54,866 bases of DNA from DATDCY01 sp031406795 [NCBI: Candidatus Rokuibacteriota bacterium] (GTDB taxonomy: Bacteria; JAUVQV01), in the NCBI GenBank assembly GCA_031406795.1, contig JANOHV010000053.1:1-54866 (forward strand). The letters are read 5' to 3'. The notes under the pieces are model-generated. The model saw only the letters and a list, made by a program, of their open reading frames with translations. It made no database searches and was not told the DNA's origin. The position numbers and the translations under genes were made by a program. The number at the start of each line of letters is the position of its first letter. Position 1 is the first letter of the stretch. Below are positions 24,889 through 33,373 of this stretch, in pieces.

Positions 24889-27800
24889 GCGACCATTATC
24901 GGGAGGCGCCGGGGCTGCGTCGCTGCTCTGCACGGCGGTGCTTGCCGCCACCCTGTTCGCGGGGGCGCCGCAGGCCGCTGCCGCCGCGACGGCTTGGGTG
25001 GCACGCCTGGCTTCCGCGGAGGGGACGGTCGAGGTTCGGCGCGGGGACGCTGCGCCGTGGACGGCCGTGCAGGCCGGCGACCTCGTCTTCGCGGAAGACG
25101 TCGTGCGGGTCGGCGAGACCGGCCGGGCGGCGCTGCTGCTCCCCGACGGCAACGTGCTGCGCATCGACCGGAAGTCCGCGGTGCGCTTCTCGGCCCCCGC
25201 AGACCGGAAGCGTTCGCTTCTCGGCCTGCTCAACGGCGTCGTCTACTTCCTGTCCAACATCCCCCGGAGCCTGACCGTCGTCACGCCGTTCGTGAACGCC
25301 TCGGTCGAAGGCACGGAGTTCCTGGTCCGCGTCGGCGACGAGGAGACCGCGCTCACGGTCTTCGAAGGCCGCGTGGTCGCCGCGAACGAGAGCGGCTCCG
25401 TCGGGCTCACCGCAGGCCAGTCGGCGCGGGCGATGCGGGGCGCGGCGCCTCAGCCGGTGATCGTGGTCCGACCTCGCGACGCGGTGCAGTGGGCGCTGTA
25501 CTACCCCCCGCTGGTCGGTCACGGCCCCGAAGAACTGGCCACCGTCGAGCATCCGACGTGGGGACCTGCCGTGCGCGCATCCCGCGAGGCCTTCGCCCGC
25601 GGCGACTCCGTCGCGGCGTTTGCCGCTTTGGCCGATCTGCCGGCGGCCCTGCCCGACGCCGGCCTTCGGACCTACCGCGGCGGTCTGCTTCTCGCGACGG
25701 GGAGGGTCGAGGAGGCCCGCCGCGAGCTGGCGTCGGCGCTGGACCTCGCACCCGGCTTCAGTCCTGCCCTCTCGTTGCAGGCGGTGATCGCCGTCGCGAC
25801 CAACGAACCGGCCGAAGCGCTTCGCCTTGCCCGGGCCGCCACCGCGGGCGCTCCCGGCGCGGCGGTCCCGCTCATTGCCCTCTCGTACGCCAGACAGGCT
25901 GTATTCGATCTGCAGGGGGCCGCGGAGAGCCTCGAGCACGCCGTCGCCGCGAGCCCCCGGAACGCACTCGCCTGGGCGCGGCTCGCCGAACTCCGGCTCT
26001 TCCTCGGGGAGCGCGAACGTGCGCTTGCCGCCGCCCAGACAGCCACGGGCCTGGCCGCCGACCTCGAGCGGACCTGGTCCGTACTCGGGTTCGTCCACCT
26101 CGCGGGGCTGGACCTGCGCCGGGCGCGGGAGGCGTTCACGCGCGCCGCCGGCCTCGACGAGGGGGCGCCGCTTCCCCGTCTGGGCCTCGCGCTGACGGCT
26201 TTCCGGCGGGGCCGGCGCGCGGAGGGACTCGAGGGACTCTCCATCGCCGTCGCCCTCGACCCGAACTCCTCGCTGCTCCGCAGCTATCTCGGCAAAGCCT
26301 TCTTCGACAACAAGCGCAGCCTCCAGGCCGGGCGTCAGTTCGACGCGGCGCGCGCGCTCGACCCCCTGGACCCGACGCCCTGGTTCTACGATGCCATCCT
26401 CAAGGAGACGCTGAACCGGCCCGTGCAGGCGCTCGAAGCGTTGCAGCGCTCGCTCGAACTGAACGACAACCGCGCTGTCCACCGCTCGCGGCTGCTCCTC
26501 GACGAAGACCTCGCCGCGCGCAGTTCCGGGCTGGGCCGGATCTATCGAGATCTCGGCTTCGGTCATCTGGCGCTCGCCGAGGGGTGGCGCTCCCTGGCCT
26601 TCGACCCCGCCGACTTCACCGCCCACCGCCTCCTTGCCGACACCTACGGCGCCCTGCCGCGCCACGAGACCACCCGCTTGAGCGAGCTGCTCCAGTCGCA
26701 ACTCCTCTCCCCGGAGAGCGTCACGCCGGTGCAGCCCCGGCTGGCCGAGGGGGATCTCGCCGTCCTCGAAGGGACCGGGCCGTCCGGGATCGGCGCGAGC
26801 GAGTTCAATCCCCTTTTCAACGGGGACCGCATCGCCCTGCAGCTCAGCGGGGTGGCGGGGGGCAACGACACCGCCGGCGCCGAGGCGGTCCTCGGTGGCC
26901 TGCGGGGGGATCTCTCCTTCAGCGGCGGCGCGTACCGCCACCGCACCGATGGTTATCGCGAGAACAACGACATCGACGAGAGCATCGGCAACCTGTTCCT
27001 GCAGTATCGACTCACCCCGGACACGAGCGTGCAAGCGGAGGGGCGGATCTTCACGACGGAGAAGGGGGACCGGCCTTTGCGCTTCAACCAGGGGGATTAC
27101 GCCCCGGAGCTTCGGCAGCAGACGCGAAGCGAGACGCTGCGTTTCGGGCTTCACCATGCCGCGTCGCCCCGGAACGACACGGTGGTCTCGCTCGTGCTGC
27201 GCCGCGAGCGCGATGAGATCTCCTTCTCTCCCGCACCCGCCGACTCGGCCGACTCGGCGATGGACGGCTACCTCGTCGAGGTCCAGCAGATCTTCCGCGC
27301 CCCCGCGCTGAACCTCGTCGCAGGGGCGGGGTACGCGGGCGCGGATCGCGAAGAAGGCTTTGCCGGTGGCGAGCCGACCGCCGACGCGATCAGTCATTTC
27401 AACGCCTATCTCTATCCCACGCTCCAGCTGCGCCGGGAGCTCTTCCTGACCGCCGGCCTCGCCCTGGACGCGATCCAGGGCGCGATCGCCGACCGCACCG
27501 TCGTCAGCCCGAAGATCGGCCTGGTCTGGAGTCCCGCGCCGGGCACCTCGCTGCGGGCCGCTGCGTTCCGGGTCCTGAACCGGACGCTGCTCTCGAACCA
27601 GACGGTCGAACCGACCGGCGTCGCCGGGTTCAGCCAGTTCCGCGACGAGAGCGAAGGCACCGACGCCTGGCGCGTCGGCGTCGGCGCCGACCACCACTTC
27701 GGCAGGTCGGTCTTCGTCGGGGCCGAAGGCTCCCGGCGCCAACTGGAGGTCCCCTGGTTCAGTCTTGATGAAACCGGCACCGTCGAGTGGAGCGAGGACT

Positions 27801-28231
27801 CCGCCCGGGCCTACCTGTACTGGGCGGCGCATCCATGGCTTTCGTTGAGCGCGGAGTGGTTCTTCGAGCGGCTCGAGCGGGGGAGCGAGTTCGTCGGCGA
27901 GGAGATGCTGACCGATCTGCGGACGTCCCGGGTGCCTCTCGGCCTCCACCTGGCGCATCCCGGCGGCCCGCGCCTCGGCGTCACCGCGACCTACGTCGAT
28001 CAGACGGGAAATTTCGGCGACCCGGTGGGCGGCCTCGTCACCGAAGGCGGCGACTCCTTCTGGGTCGTCGACGCGAGCGTCGGTTACCGGCTCCCGCGGC
28101 GGTTAGGTTTCGCGTCGGTCGCGGTGAACAATCTATTCGACGCGGGGTTTCGCTACCAGGAGACCGATCCGGGTTCGTCGCACGTCGCGCCGGAGCGGGT
28201 GTTCAGCATCAGGCTCACGCTGACGTTCTGA
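24878..28231 (+). CDS. giant FecR-TPR-outer-membrane beta-barrel fusion protein
   Basis: 1117 aa. Signal peptide (about 1-37), FecR domain (about 40-200; VEVRRGDAAPWTAVQAGDLV, VTPFVNASVEGTEFLVRVG), a TPR array (about 225-600), then about 490 residues of alternating strands typical of an outer-membrane beta-barrel, ending in FSIRLTLTF with the terminal Phe recognised by the BAM machinery. There is no TonB plug domain. It overlaps the CHASE2 cyclase gene, so the pair plausibly links outer membrane and periplasm to cAMP synthesis. ATG at 24878 is preferred over 24785, which lies inside the cyclase and lacks the signal peptide. Confidence 0.82.
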   Translation: MRNRRPLSGGAGAASLLCTAVLAATLFAGAPQAAAAATAWVARLASAEGTVEVRRGDAAPWTAVQAGDLVFAEDVVRVGETGRAALLLPDGNVLRIDRKSAVRFSAPADRKRSLLGLLNGVVYFLSNIPRSLTVVTPFVNASVEGTEFLVRVGDEETALTVFEGRVVAANESGSVGLTAGQSARAMRGAAPQPVIVVRPRDAVQWALYYPPLVGHGPEELATVEHPTWGPAVRASREAFARGDSVAAFAALADLPAALPDAGLRTYRGGLLLATGRVEEARRELASALDLAPGFSPALSLQAVIAVATNEPAEALRLARAATAGAPGAAVPLIALSYARQAVFDLQGAAESLEHAVAASPRNALAWARLAELRLFLGERERALAAAQTATGLAADLERTWSVLGFVHLAGLDLRRAREAFTRAAGLDEGAPLPRLGLALTAFRRGRRAEGLEGLSIAVALDPNSSLLRSYLGKAFFDNKRSLQAGRQFDAARALDPLDPTPWFYDAILKETLNRPVQALEALQRSLELNDNRAVHRSRLLLDEDLAARSSGLGRIYRDLGFGHLALAEGWRSLAFDPADFTAHRLLADTYGALPRHETTRLSELLQSQLLSPESVTPVQPRLAEGDLAVLEGTGPSGIGASEFNPLFNGDRIALQLSGVAGGNDTAGAEAVLGGLRGDLSFSGGAYRHRTDGYRENNDIDESIGNLFLQYRLTPDTSVQAEGRIFTTEKGDRPLRFNQGDYAPELRQQTRSETLRFGLHHAASPRNDTVVSLVLRRERDEISFSPAPADSADSAMDGYLVEVQQIFRAPALNLVAGAGYAGADREEGFAGGEPTADAISHFNAYLYPTLQLRRELFLTAGLALDAIQGAIADRTVVSPKIGLVWSPAPGTSLRAAAFRVLNRTLLSNQTVEPTGVAGFSQFRDESEGTDAWRVGVGADHHFGRSVFVGAEGSRRQLEVPWFSLDETGTVEWSEDSARAYLYWAAHPWLSLSAEWFFERLERGSEFVGEEMLTDLRTSRVPLGLHLAHPGGPRLGVTATYVDQTGNFGDPVGGLVTEGGDSFWVVDASVGYRLPRRLGFASVAVNNLFDAGFRYQETDPGSSHVAPERVFSIRLTLTF

Positions 28232-28356
28232 CGCAGCGTATCGCCGGGCGGGGAGGTGATGCCGAGGGGAGAACGGACGGCGGCGCGGCGGCCGGCAGTC
28301 CTGGGACGCCGGGCCGGGGCAGACGGATGCAATCACGTCACGAGGGGGGAACAGTC

Positions 28357-28590
28357 ATGTCGGTGAAGATTCAGATCCACCTCGAGTATTCCGAAGAAGG
28401 TGTCATGAAGGCCGTCGTCAAGGACGGGGAGGGCAAACCGCTTCGTCCCATGGATGCCGCCGGTTTTCCGGCCGCGATCAGCGGCAAGAAAGTTGTCAGC
28501 ATCGAAAACTGGCTGATCGCCTTCGCCCACGCCAGCCCGGGGTGTATCTACTTTAGAATGGGCGGGAAGTATTATCGGCAGTGCTCCTGA
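28357..28590 (+). CDS. 77-aa protein of unknown function
   Basis: Short acidic-to-neutral protein (MSVKIQIHLEYSEEGVMKAV start) with a C-terminal GCIYFRMGGKYYRQCS containing two Cys. It has no signal or membrane segment. Strong GAGGGGGG ribosome binding site 7 nt before the ATG and codon use like its neighbours support a real gene. It lies 125 bp after the FecR gene and may belong to the same unit. No family recognised. Confidence 0.7.
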   Translation: MSVKIQIHLEYSEEGVMKAVVKDGEGKPLRPMDAAGFPAAISGKKVVSIENWLIAFAHASPGCIYFRMGGKYYRQCS

Positions 28591-28708
28591 TCGCGCCGTG
28601 ATCGGGCGGCGGCACCTGGATGGCATCTCGCTCTTCCGGGGCAGGCCCGCGCGGTGTCTGGCGGAGATTCGCGAGAAAGCGACGCACTCCAGGCACCCCG
28701 CGGGCGCC

Positions 28709-28770
28709 GTTGTTGACAGTCACGCGACGCTGGTCGAAGATCGCAGGCGGGAGTTGCGACAGTCGACAAC
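28709..28770 (+). promoter_or_regulatory. candidate promoter/operator upstream of ferritin
   Basis: TTGACA (28713-28718) with a weak -10 (GAAGAT, 28736-28741). GTTGTTGAC (28709-28717) and GTCGACAAC (28762-28770) are near-perfect inverted arms flanking it. Iron-responsive control would be expected for ferritin, but no Fur box is evident. Confidence 0.25.
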
Positions 28771-28790
28771 CAACGAGGAGGAGGAGCGAC

Positions 28791-29327
28791 ATGATACCGA
28801 AGCGGGTGCGCGACGAGATGAACGAGCAGATCAAGCATGAACTTGAGTCGTATTACATCTACCTCTCGATGGTCGCCTGGTTCCACACGCACAATCTGGA
28901 CGGCATGGCCCACTGGATGCGCGCGCAGGCCCACGAGGAGATGATCCACGCGATGAAGTTCTTCGACCACATCATCGAACGCGGCGGAACCGTTGAACTG
29001 CTGCCGTTGAAGCAGCTCAAGACGGCGTGGAATTCCCCGCTGGAGGCCTGGAAGGACGCGTACGCCCACGAGCAGTTCGTCTCGGATCGCATCCGGACAA
29101 TCACGAAAGTGGTGCGCGAGGAGATGGACTACACCGCCGAGCCGCTGTGCGCCTGGTTCAACAACGAGCAGATCGAGGAGGAGTCGAACACCGCGAAGGG
29201 GGTCGCCGGCTTGGAAATGGTCGGGGAAAACCGGCAAGGCCTGCTGATGCTCGATCGCGAGATGGGGGCGCGCGTCTTCCCGCCGGGGTCGCCGCTGGAC
29301 CCGGCCGCCTACAACGTCGCGACCTGA
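28791..29327 (+). CDS. ferritin
   Basis: 178 aa non-heme ferritin, an iron-storage nanocage subunit that oxidises Fe(II). Four-helix signature with the ferroxidase Glu of helix A (IKHELESYYIYLSM), helix B EEMIHAMKFF (Glu and His ligands) and helix C/D Glu residues (AHEQFVSDRI; FNNEQIEEE). ATG at 28791 follows a GAGGAGGAG ribosome binding site. Upstream in-frame codons lack support. Confidence 0.95.
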   Translation: MIPKRVRDEMNEQIKHELESYYIYLSMVAWFHTHNLDGMAHWMRAQAHEEMIHAMKFFDHIIERGGTVELLPLKQLKTAWNSPLEAWKDAYAHEQFVSDRIRTITKVVREEMDYTAEPLCAWFNNEQIEEESNTAKGVAGLEMVGENRQGLLMLDREMGARVFPPGSPLDPAAYNVAT

Positions 29328-29403
29328 ACGCGTCCCGGACGATATCTGAAGGGGCAGCATGCAGGAAGGGTTCGTTCCCGCGCCGGCCGACTCATGGGTG
29401 AGC

Positions 29404-29552
29404 GTAGGGGAGGGGTTCATCCCCGGGTGTGGGCGTAGGGGAGGAGTTCATCCCCAGGTGTGGGCGTAGGGGAGGGTTCATCCCCAGGTGTGAGCGTAGA
29501 GGAGGGGTTCATCCTCGGGTGTGAGCGTAGGGGAGGGGTTCATCCCCTCCCG
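29404..29552. repeat. tandem array of five 31-bp units
   Basis: Units start at 29404, 29435, 29466, 29496 and 29527, each GTAGGGGAGGGGTTCATCCC plus a CCGGGTGTGGGC-like remainder. The last unit ends as a full palindrome (GGGGAGGGGTTCATCCCCTCCC). It is the same palindrome family as elsewhere, here expanded in tandem between convergent ferritin and MFS genes. Units are contiguous, so not CRISPR. Confidence 0.88.
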
Positions 29553-29556
29553 TGCC

Positions 29557-29580
29557 GCAGATGAGCCCTTTTCAGCGGCC
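29557..29580. repeat. solo end of the CAGGCNGCTNAAAA element overlapping the MFS stop
   Basis: GCAGATGAGCCCTTTTCAGC then GGCC matches the right terminus of the 12855-12978 element. The MFS stop codon (29574-29572) lies inside it. Confidence 0.55.
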
Positions 29581-30795
29581 GTCACGAACCCGGCGCAGCA
29601 GGGGCGCGAGGCCGAGGAGCGCGGCGACGGCGCCGAGGGCGGTGACCAGTCCGCCGGCGCCGGCGATGCCGCCCAGCAGGCGCACCCCGGCCGCGCCTGC
29701 GAACGGGCCGAGCAGGATCCCGAGGCCGATGACCCACTCGTGCAGGCCGCCGCCTTCCCCGGCGCCGCCCTCGCGGTCGAGCGAGGCGTGCAGGGAGGCC
29801 GAATAGGCGAGGCCGGACAGTGCGCCGAGCACGACCAGGGCGCCGAAGGCCGCCAGGGGTGATCGGATGAACATGACCGCGGCGAACGCGGCCGGCGGCA
29901 CGAGGAGCGCCGCGGCGAGCCAGCCGCGGGAGTACTCCCAGCCCTCCCAGCGCCAGAAGAGGATGAAGGAAGCGCTGCGGGCGAGGAGGTAGGCGCTCAC
30001 GAGCCAGATTGCGAGACGCAGTTCGAGGCCGAGGCGCTCGCCGAGAGTGGGGGCGAGGGCGGCGAAGGCCCCGAAGAGGAAGTAGGAGAGGCCGTTGGCG
30101 ATCCAGGCCGACTTCAAAAACAATGCCCGGGCCCCCGCTTCGCGCCGCCCCTCCGCCGTCAATGGGTGCGGGACAGGCATCCCCGTCTTCGGTGCAAGAC
30201 CGAGGTGTGCCGGCCTCGTTGTCCGAAGAGCTTCGCTCCTGACCGCGAACCAGAGGATCTGGATGATGTGGGCCGCCAGCGGCAACCAGAAGACGGCGTC
30301 CGGGTCGTTAGCGAAGATCGCGCCCCCCGCCAGAAAACCCGTCGAACCGACGAACGACCAGGTGACGTTGTAGAGTCCGGCGCGGCGCGCGAGGGGGACG
30401 CGGCCGGGGGCGCGGGCGATCGCCGCCTCGAGGGCCGGCCAGGTGAGCGCCGTCGATGTGCTGTAGAGGGCGACGGCGGCAAACAGGGGCAAGTCCTGGG
30501 TCGATTGCCAGCCGAACACCAGCGCCAGAGACATGCCGGCTAGACCGATCGGGATGGAGCGGTTAGGCCCGACCCGGTCCGCGAAGCGCCCGCCCGCGCG
30601 CGCGGCGAGCACATAAGCCCCTCCCTGCGTCGCGGCGAGCAGCAGGTTTGCCGTGTCGCTGAAGCCGTGCTGGAGGCGGGCATGGAAGTAGATGCCGAGG
30701 AAGAAGATCGTGGTGCCGAACGCGTTGAGTCCCTCGAGGAAGTAGTAATCGGCCAGGCGAAACTGCCCGGTATCCTGCCGCACGGCGGGTTTCAA
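29572..30795 (-). CDS. MFS transporter
   Basis: 407 aa, twelve predicted helices in two six-helix halves separated by a cytoplasmic loop (about 190-225). The GGRFADRVGPNRSIPIG segment between helices 2 and 3 is the MFS signature. Substrate is not predictable. The apparent start is TTG at 30795, overlapping the hypE stop (TTGA), so it would be translationally coupled to hypE. Function within a hydrogenase maturation operon is unclear; nickel export or uptake is only a guess. Confidence 0.8.
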   Translation of the reverse strand: MKPAVRQDTGQFRLADYYFLEGLNAFGTTIFFLGIYFHARLQHGFSDTANLLLAATQGGAYVLAARAGGRFADRVGPNRSIPIGLAGMSLALVFGWQSTQDLPLFAAVALYSTSTALTWPALEAAIARAPGRVPLARRAGLYNVTWSFVGSTGFLAGGAIFANDPDAVFWLPLAAHIIQILWFAVRSEALRTTRPAHLGLAPKTGMPVPHPLTAEGRREAGARALFLKSAWIANGLSYFLFGAFAALAPTLGERLGLELRLAIWLVSAYLLARSASFILFWRWEGWEYSRGWLAAALLVPPAAFAAVMFIRSPLAAFGALVVLGALSGLAYSASLHASLDREGGAGEGGGLHEWVIGLGILLGPFAGAAGVRLLGGIAGAGGLVTALGAVAALLGLAPLLRRVRDGR

Positions 30796-31793
30796 CAGAT
30801 TCTGGGGAGCTGTTCCCCGGCGAGCATGTCGAGGATGCGGGTGCCCGCCGCCGCCGTCTGAAGCAGGACCTTCGCGTCCTCCTCGGCGCCGATTTCGCCG
30901 ACGATTGCCGCGTGCCGGCCCCGCGGGTGAGCGCGCATCGCCGCGAGCAGCCGGCCGGCGTCCGCCGGTGCGGCGACCGCGATCAGCAGTCCTTCATTGG
31001 CCACGGAGAGCGGGTCGAGGCCGAGCAGGTCGCACGCGCCGCGCACCCCCGGCAGCACCGGGATGTCGGCCTCGCGCACCAGAATCCGCCGCCCGGATTC
31101 CAGCGCGAACTCCTTGAGCGTCGTCGCGAGTCCGCCGCGGGTCGGGTCGCGCATCGCGCGAATCGCCGCCCCCGTTGCGAACATCGCCTCCGTGAGGCCG
31201 TTGAGCGCCGCCGTGTCGCTGACAAGCGGCGGTTCGAAGGAGAGACCGTTGCGCTCGGCCATCACCGCCATCCCGTGGCTCCCGGTGTGGCCGCTGACCA
31301 GCACGATGTCTCCGGCCCGCAGCGAGCGGGGAGAGAGTTCGCGCCCCTCGGGAACGAGGCCGATGCCGGCCGTGGTGATGAAGCAGCCGTCGCACTTGCC
31401 GCGCTCGACCACCTTGGTGTCCCCGGCGACGATCGGGACCCCGGCCGCGCGAGCCGCGGCGGCCATGGAGTCGACGATGCGCCGCAGGTCGGCGAGCGGG
31501 AGCCCCTCCTCGAGAATGAACCCGGCGCTCAGGGCCAGGGGCCGCGCCCCGCTCACCGCCAGGTCGTTGACGGTGCCGTTGACGGCCAGTTCGCCGATGG
31601 TGCCGCCGGGGAAGAAGATCGGCGAGACTACGTAGCCGTCGGTCGTGAAGGCGAGTCGCCCCGGGCCGGCGGCCGCGAGAATCGCCGAGTCGCCGAAACC
31701 GCTGACGGAGAAGGCCGGCGCCATGACCTCGTGAATGAGACGGTGCATCATGCGCCCGCCGCTGCCGTGACCGAGGAGGATCCGCTCTTCCAT
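30792..31793 (-). CDS. hypE: hydrogenase maturation protein HypE
   Basis: 333 aa ATP-dependent dehydratase that converts the carbamoyl group on its own C-terminal Cys into a thiocyanate, the source of CN ligands for the Fe of [NiFe] hydrogenase. N-terminal GHGSGGRMMHRLIHEV, PurM-like FTTDGYVVSPIFFPGG, and the essential C-terminal PRIC ending exactly at the stop. ATG at 31793, 5 nt after the hypD stop. Confidence 0.97.
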   Translation of the reverse strand: MEERILLGHGSGGRMMHRLIHEVMAPAFSVSGFGDSAILAAAGPGRLAFTTDGYVVSPIFFPGGTIGELAVNGTVNDLAVSGARPLALSAGFILEEGLPLADLRRIVDSMAAAARAAGVPIVAGDTKVVERGKCDGCFITTAGIGLVPEGRELSPRSLRAGDIVLVSGHTGSHGMAVMAERNGLSFEPPLVSDTAALNGLTEAMFATGAAIRAMRDPTRGGLATTLKEFALESGRRILVREADIPVLPGVRGACDLLGLDPLSVANEGLLIAVAAPADAGRLLAAMRAHPRGRHAAIVGEIGAEEDAKVLLQTAAAGTRILDMLAGEQLPRIC

Positions 31794-31798
31794 CGGCC

Positions 31799-32875
31799 TC
31801 AGCCGTTCGCCTCGTACTTGTAGTAGGCGGCGCAGCTGCCTTCGCTGCTGACCATGCAGGCGCCGATCGGCCGCTCGGGGGTGCAGGCCTTCCCGAAGAG
31901 TTTGCAGTCGGGCGGGGACTTGATGCCCTTGAGGACGGCGCCGCACTGGCAGGCCGCGGGGTCGGGGACCGCTGGCCGCTCGAGGCCGAACTTGCGCACG
32001 GCGTCGCGGTGCGCGAAAGCCGCTCGCAACTCCAGTCCGCTGCCCGGGATCGTGCCGATGCCCCGCCAGTGCGCGTCCGCCGGCTCGAAGAACCGGCCGA
32101 GGATTTCGCGCGCCCGCGGGTTCCCCTCCGGTCGCACGACCCTCGTGTACTGGATTTCGACGCGCGGCCGGCCGGCGGCCAGTTGCGCGAGCAGCATCGC
32201 GATGCCCGAGAGGATGTCCCCGGCGTCGAAGCCCGTGACGACGGCGGCCTTGCCGAACTGCGCGGGCAGAAAGTCGTAGGGCGCCACTCCGGTCACCGTG
32301 CAGACGTGTCCCGGCAGGATGAAGCCGTCCACCTGCACCTCGCCCGAGCCGAGCAGGGCCGAAAGCGCGGGCGGGACGGTCTTGTGGACCGAGAAGATCG
32401 AGAAGTTGGCGACGCCGCGGCGTTCGGCCTCCCAGAGCGTGCCCGCGACCAGCGGCGAAGTCGTCTCGAACCCGGTGGCGAAGAAGACGACTTCGCGGGA
32501 CGGATCCTTCGCTGCGAGCGCCAGCGCGTCCAGCGGCGAGTAGACGATGCGGACATCGGCGCCGTCGGCGCGGGCTTCGGCGAGCGATTCGCTCCTTCCC
32601 GGCACGCGCATCATGTCGCCGAAGGTCGCCAGCGTTGCGTTGCCGCCTCTGGCGAGCAGTATCGCGGCCTCGACGTCGGCCGCCGCCGTGACGCAGACCG
32701 GGCACCCCGGGCCGGAGAGCAGCCGGATGGTGTCGGGCAGCAGCGCCCGGATGCCGTGGCGGAAGATCGCGACGGTATGAGTGCCGCAGACCTCCATCAG
32801 CCGCACGGGGCGGTCGATCGCCCGGGCGAGCGCGGCGATGCCGTGCGAGAGCTCCTCGATGGTCGGATTGGGCAT
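31799..32875 (-). CDS. hypD: hydrogenase maturation protein HypD
   Basis: 358 aa [4Fe-4S] scaffold that, with HypC, assembles Fe(CN)2CO. Conserved VCGTHT (about 29-34), LSGPGCPVCV (about 53-62), GFETTSP, GFILPGHVCTVTG and the C-terminal Cys cluster CQCGAVLKGIKSPPDC...CTPERPIGACMVSSEG. First gene of hypD-hypE-MFS, separated by about 8 kb from hypF-B-A-C. TATAAT 9 nt upstream of the ATG suggests a nearly leaderless transcript. Confidence 0.97.
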   Translation of the reverse strand: MPNPTIEELSHGIAALARAIDRPVRLMEVCGTHTVAIFRHGIRALLPDTIRLLSGPGCPVCVTAAADVEAAILLARGGNATLATFGDMMRVPGRSESLAEARADGADVRIVYSPLDALALAAKDPSREVVFFATGFETTSPLVAGTLWEAERRGVANFSIFSVHKTVPPALSALLGSGEVQVDGFILPGHVCTVTGVAPYDFLPAQFGKAAVVTGFDAGDILSGIAMLLAQLAAGRPRVEIQYTRVVRPEGNPRAREILGRFFEPADAHWRGIGTIPGSGLELRAAFAHRDAVRKFGLERPAVPDPAACQCGAVLKGIKSPPDCKLFGKACTPERPIGACMVSSEGSCAAYYKYEANG

Positions 32876-32884
32876 TGGGACCGG

Positions 32885-32890
32885 ATTATA
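32885..32890 (-). promoter_or_regulatory. -10 element of hypD, near-leaderless
   Basis: A perfect TATAAT on the minus strand ends 9 nt before the hypD ATG; the -35 region is weak and no ribosome binding site fits. Confidence 0.5.
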
Positions 32891-32942
32891 GTACGAAGAT
32901 CGGCAAAAGCCACACGCCTGTCGAGGAGCTTTGAAATTTATA

Positions 32943-32972
32943 TTGACAGCATTGCTATTGGCTTAATAGATT
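32943..32972 (+). promoter_or_regulatory. promoter of the small-protein/tetraheme cytochrome operon
   Basis: TTGACA (32943-32948), an 18-bp spacer and TAGATT (32967-32972) in a locally AT-rich stretch, about 40 nt before the ATG at 33010, which has its own AAAGGAGG. Confidence 0.5.
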
Positions 32973-33009
32973 ATAGCCTGCTAGGGTATGGATGACAAAG
33001 GAGGCGGCG

Positions 33010-33279
33010 ATGGCAGGTGGCTCTTCGGGGCGGTTCGCAGAGATGATGAGGGTTATCGTGCAGTCCGAGCGCCTCGATGAACTTCCCGAGCCGCCGCTCG
33101 ATCCCAACCGTGTTTCGTTCTTTTCCAGACTTCTGAAGTCCGAGTGCCTCCCGTATGACGAGTGCCCCGAGCCGCAAGGCGGGCGCACTCCGTTCATCGC
33201 CAGACTGTTTTCGCGGGAGACGCTTCCCTTCGACCCCGCTCCGACACCCGGGCGCACCGGCCGCAAGCCCCGGCATTGA
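33010..33279 (+). CDS. 89-aa protein with an internal two-fold repeat
   Basis: No family recognised. The ATG at 33010 has a perfect AAAGGAGG 5 nt upstream. Two halves repeat: FFSRLLKSECLPYDECPEP and FIARLFSRETLPFDPAPTP share the pattern F-x2-RL-x3-E-x-LP-[YF]-D-x2-P-x-P. It has no signal peptide or membrane segment, so it should be cytoplasmic. As first gene of the Cbc-like operon it could be an assembly or regulatory factor, but this is inference. Confidence 0.75.
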   Translation: MAGGSSGRFAEMMRVIVQSERLDELPEPPLDPNRVSFFSRLLKSECLPYDECPEPQGGRTPFIARLFSRETLPFDPAPTPGRTGRKPRH

Positions 33280-33373
33280 ACAATGGCAGCTAACACGAAC
33301 GGTTCCTGCCTCGCGGGCCCGTCGACGAGAGGGCGCGCGACAGGGCGCGCAACAACCACCAGGGGAAGGGACC

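Noticed and set aside
29404-29552. Possible CRISPR array
   Set aside because: 31-bp units follow one another with no spacer sequence; same palindrome family as single intergenic copies.
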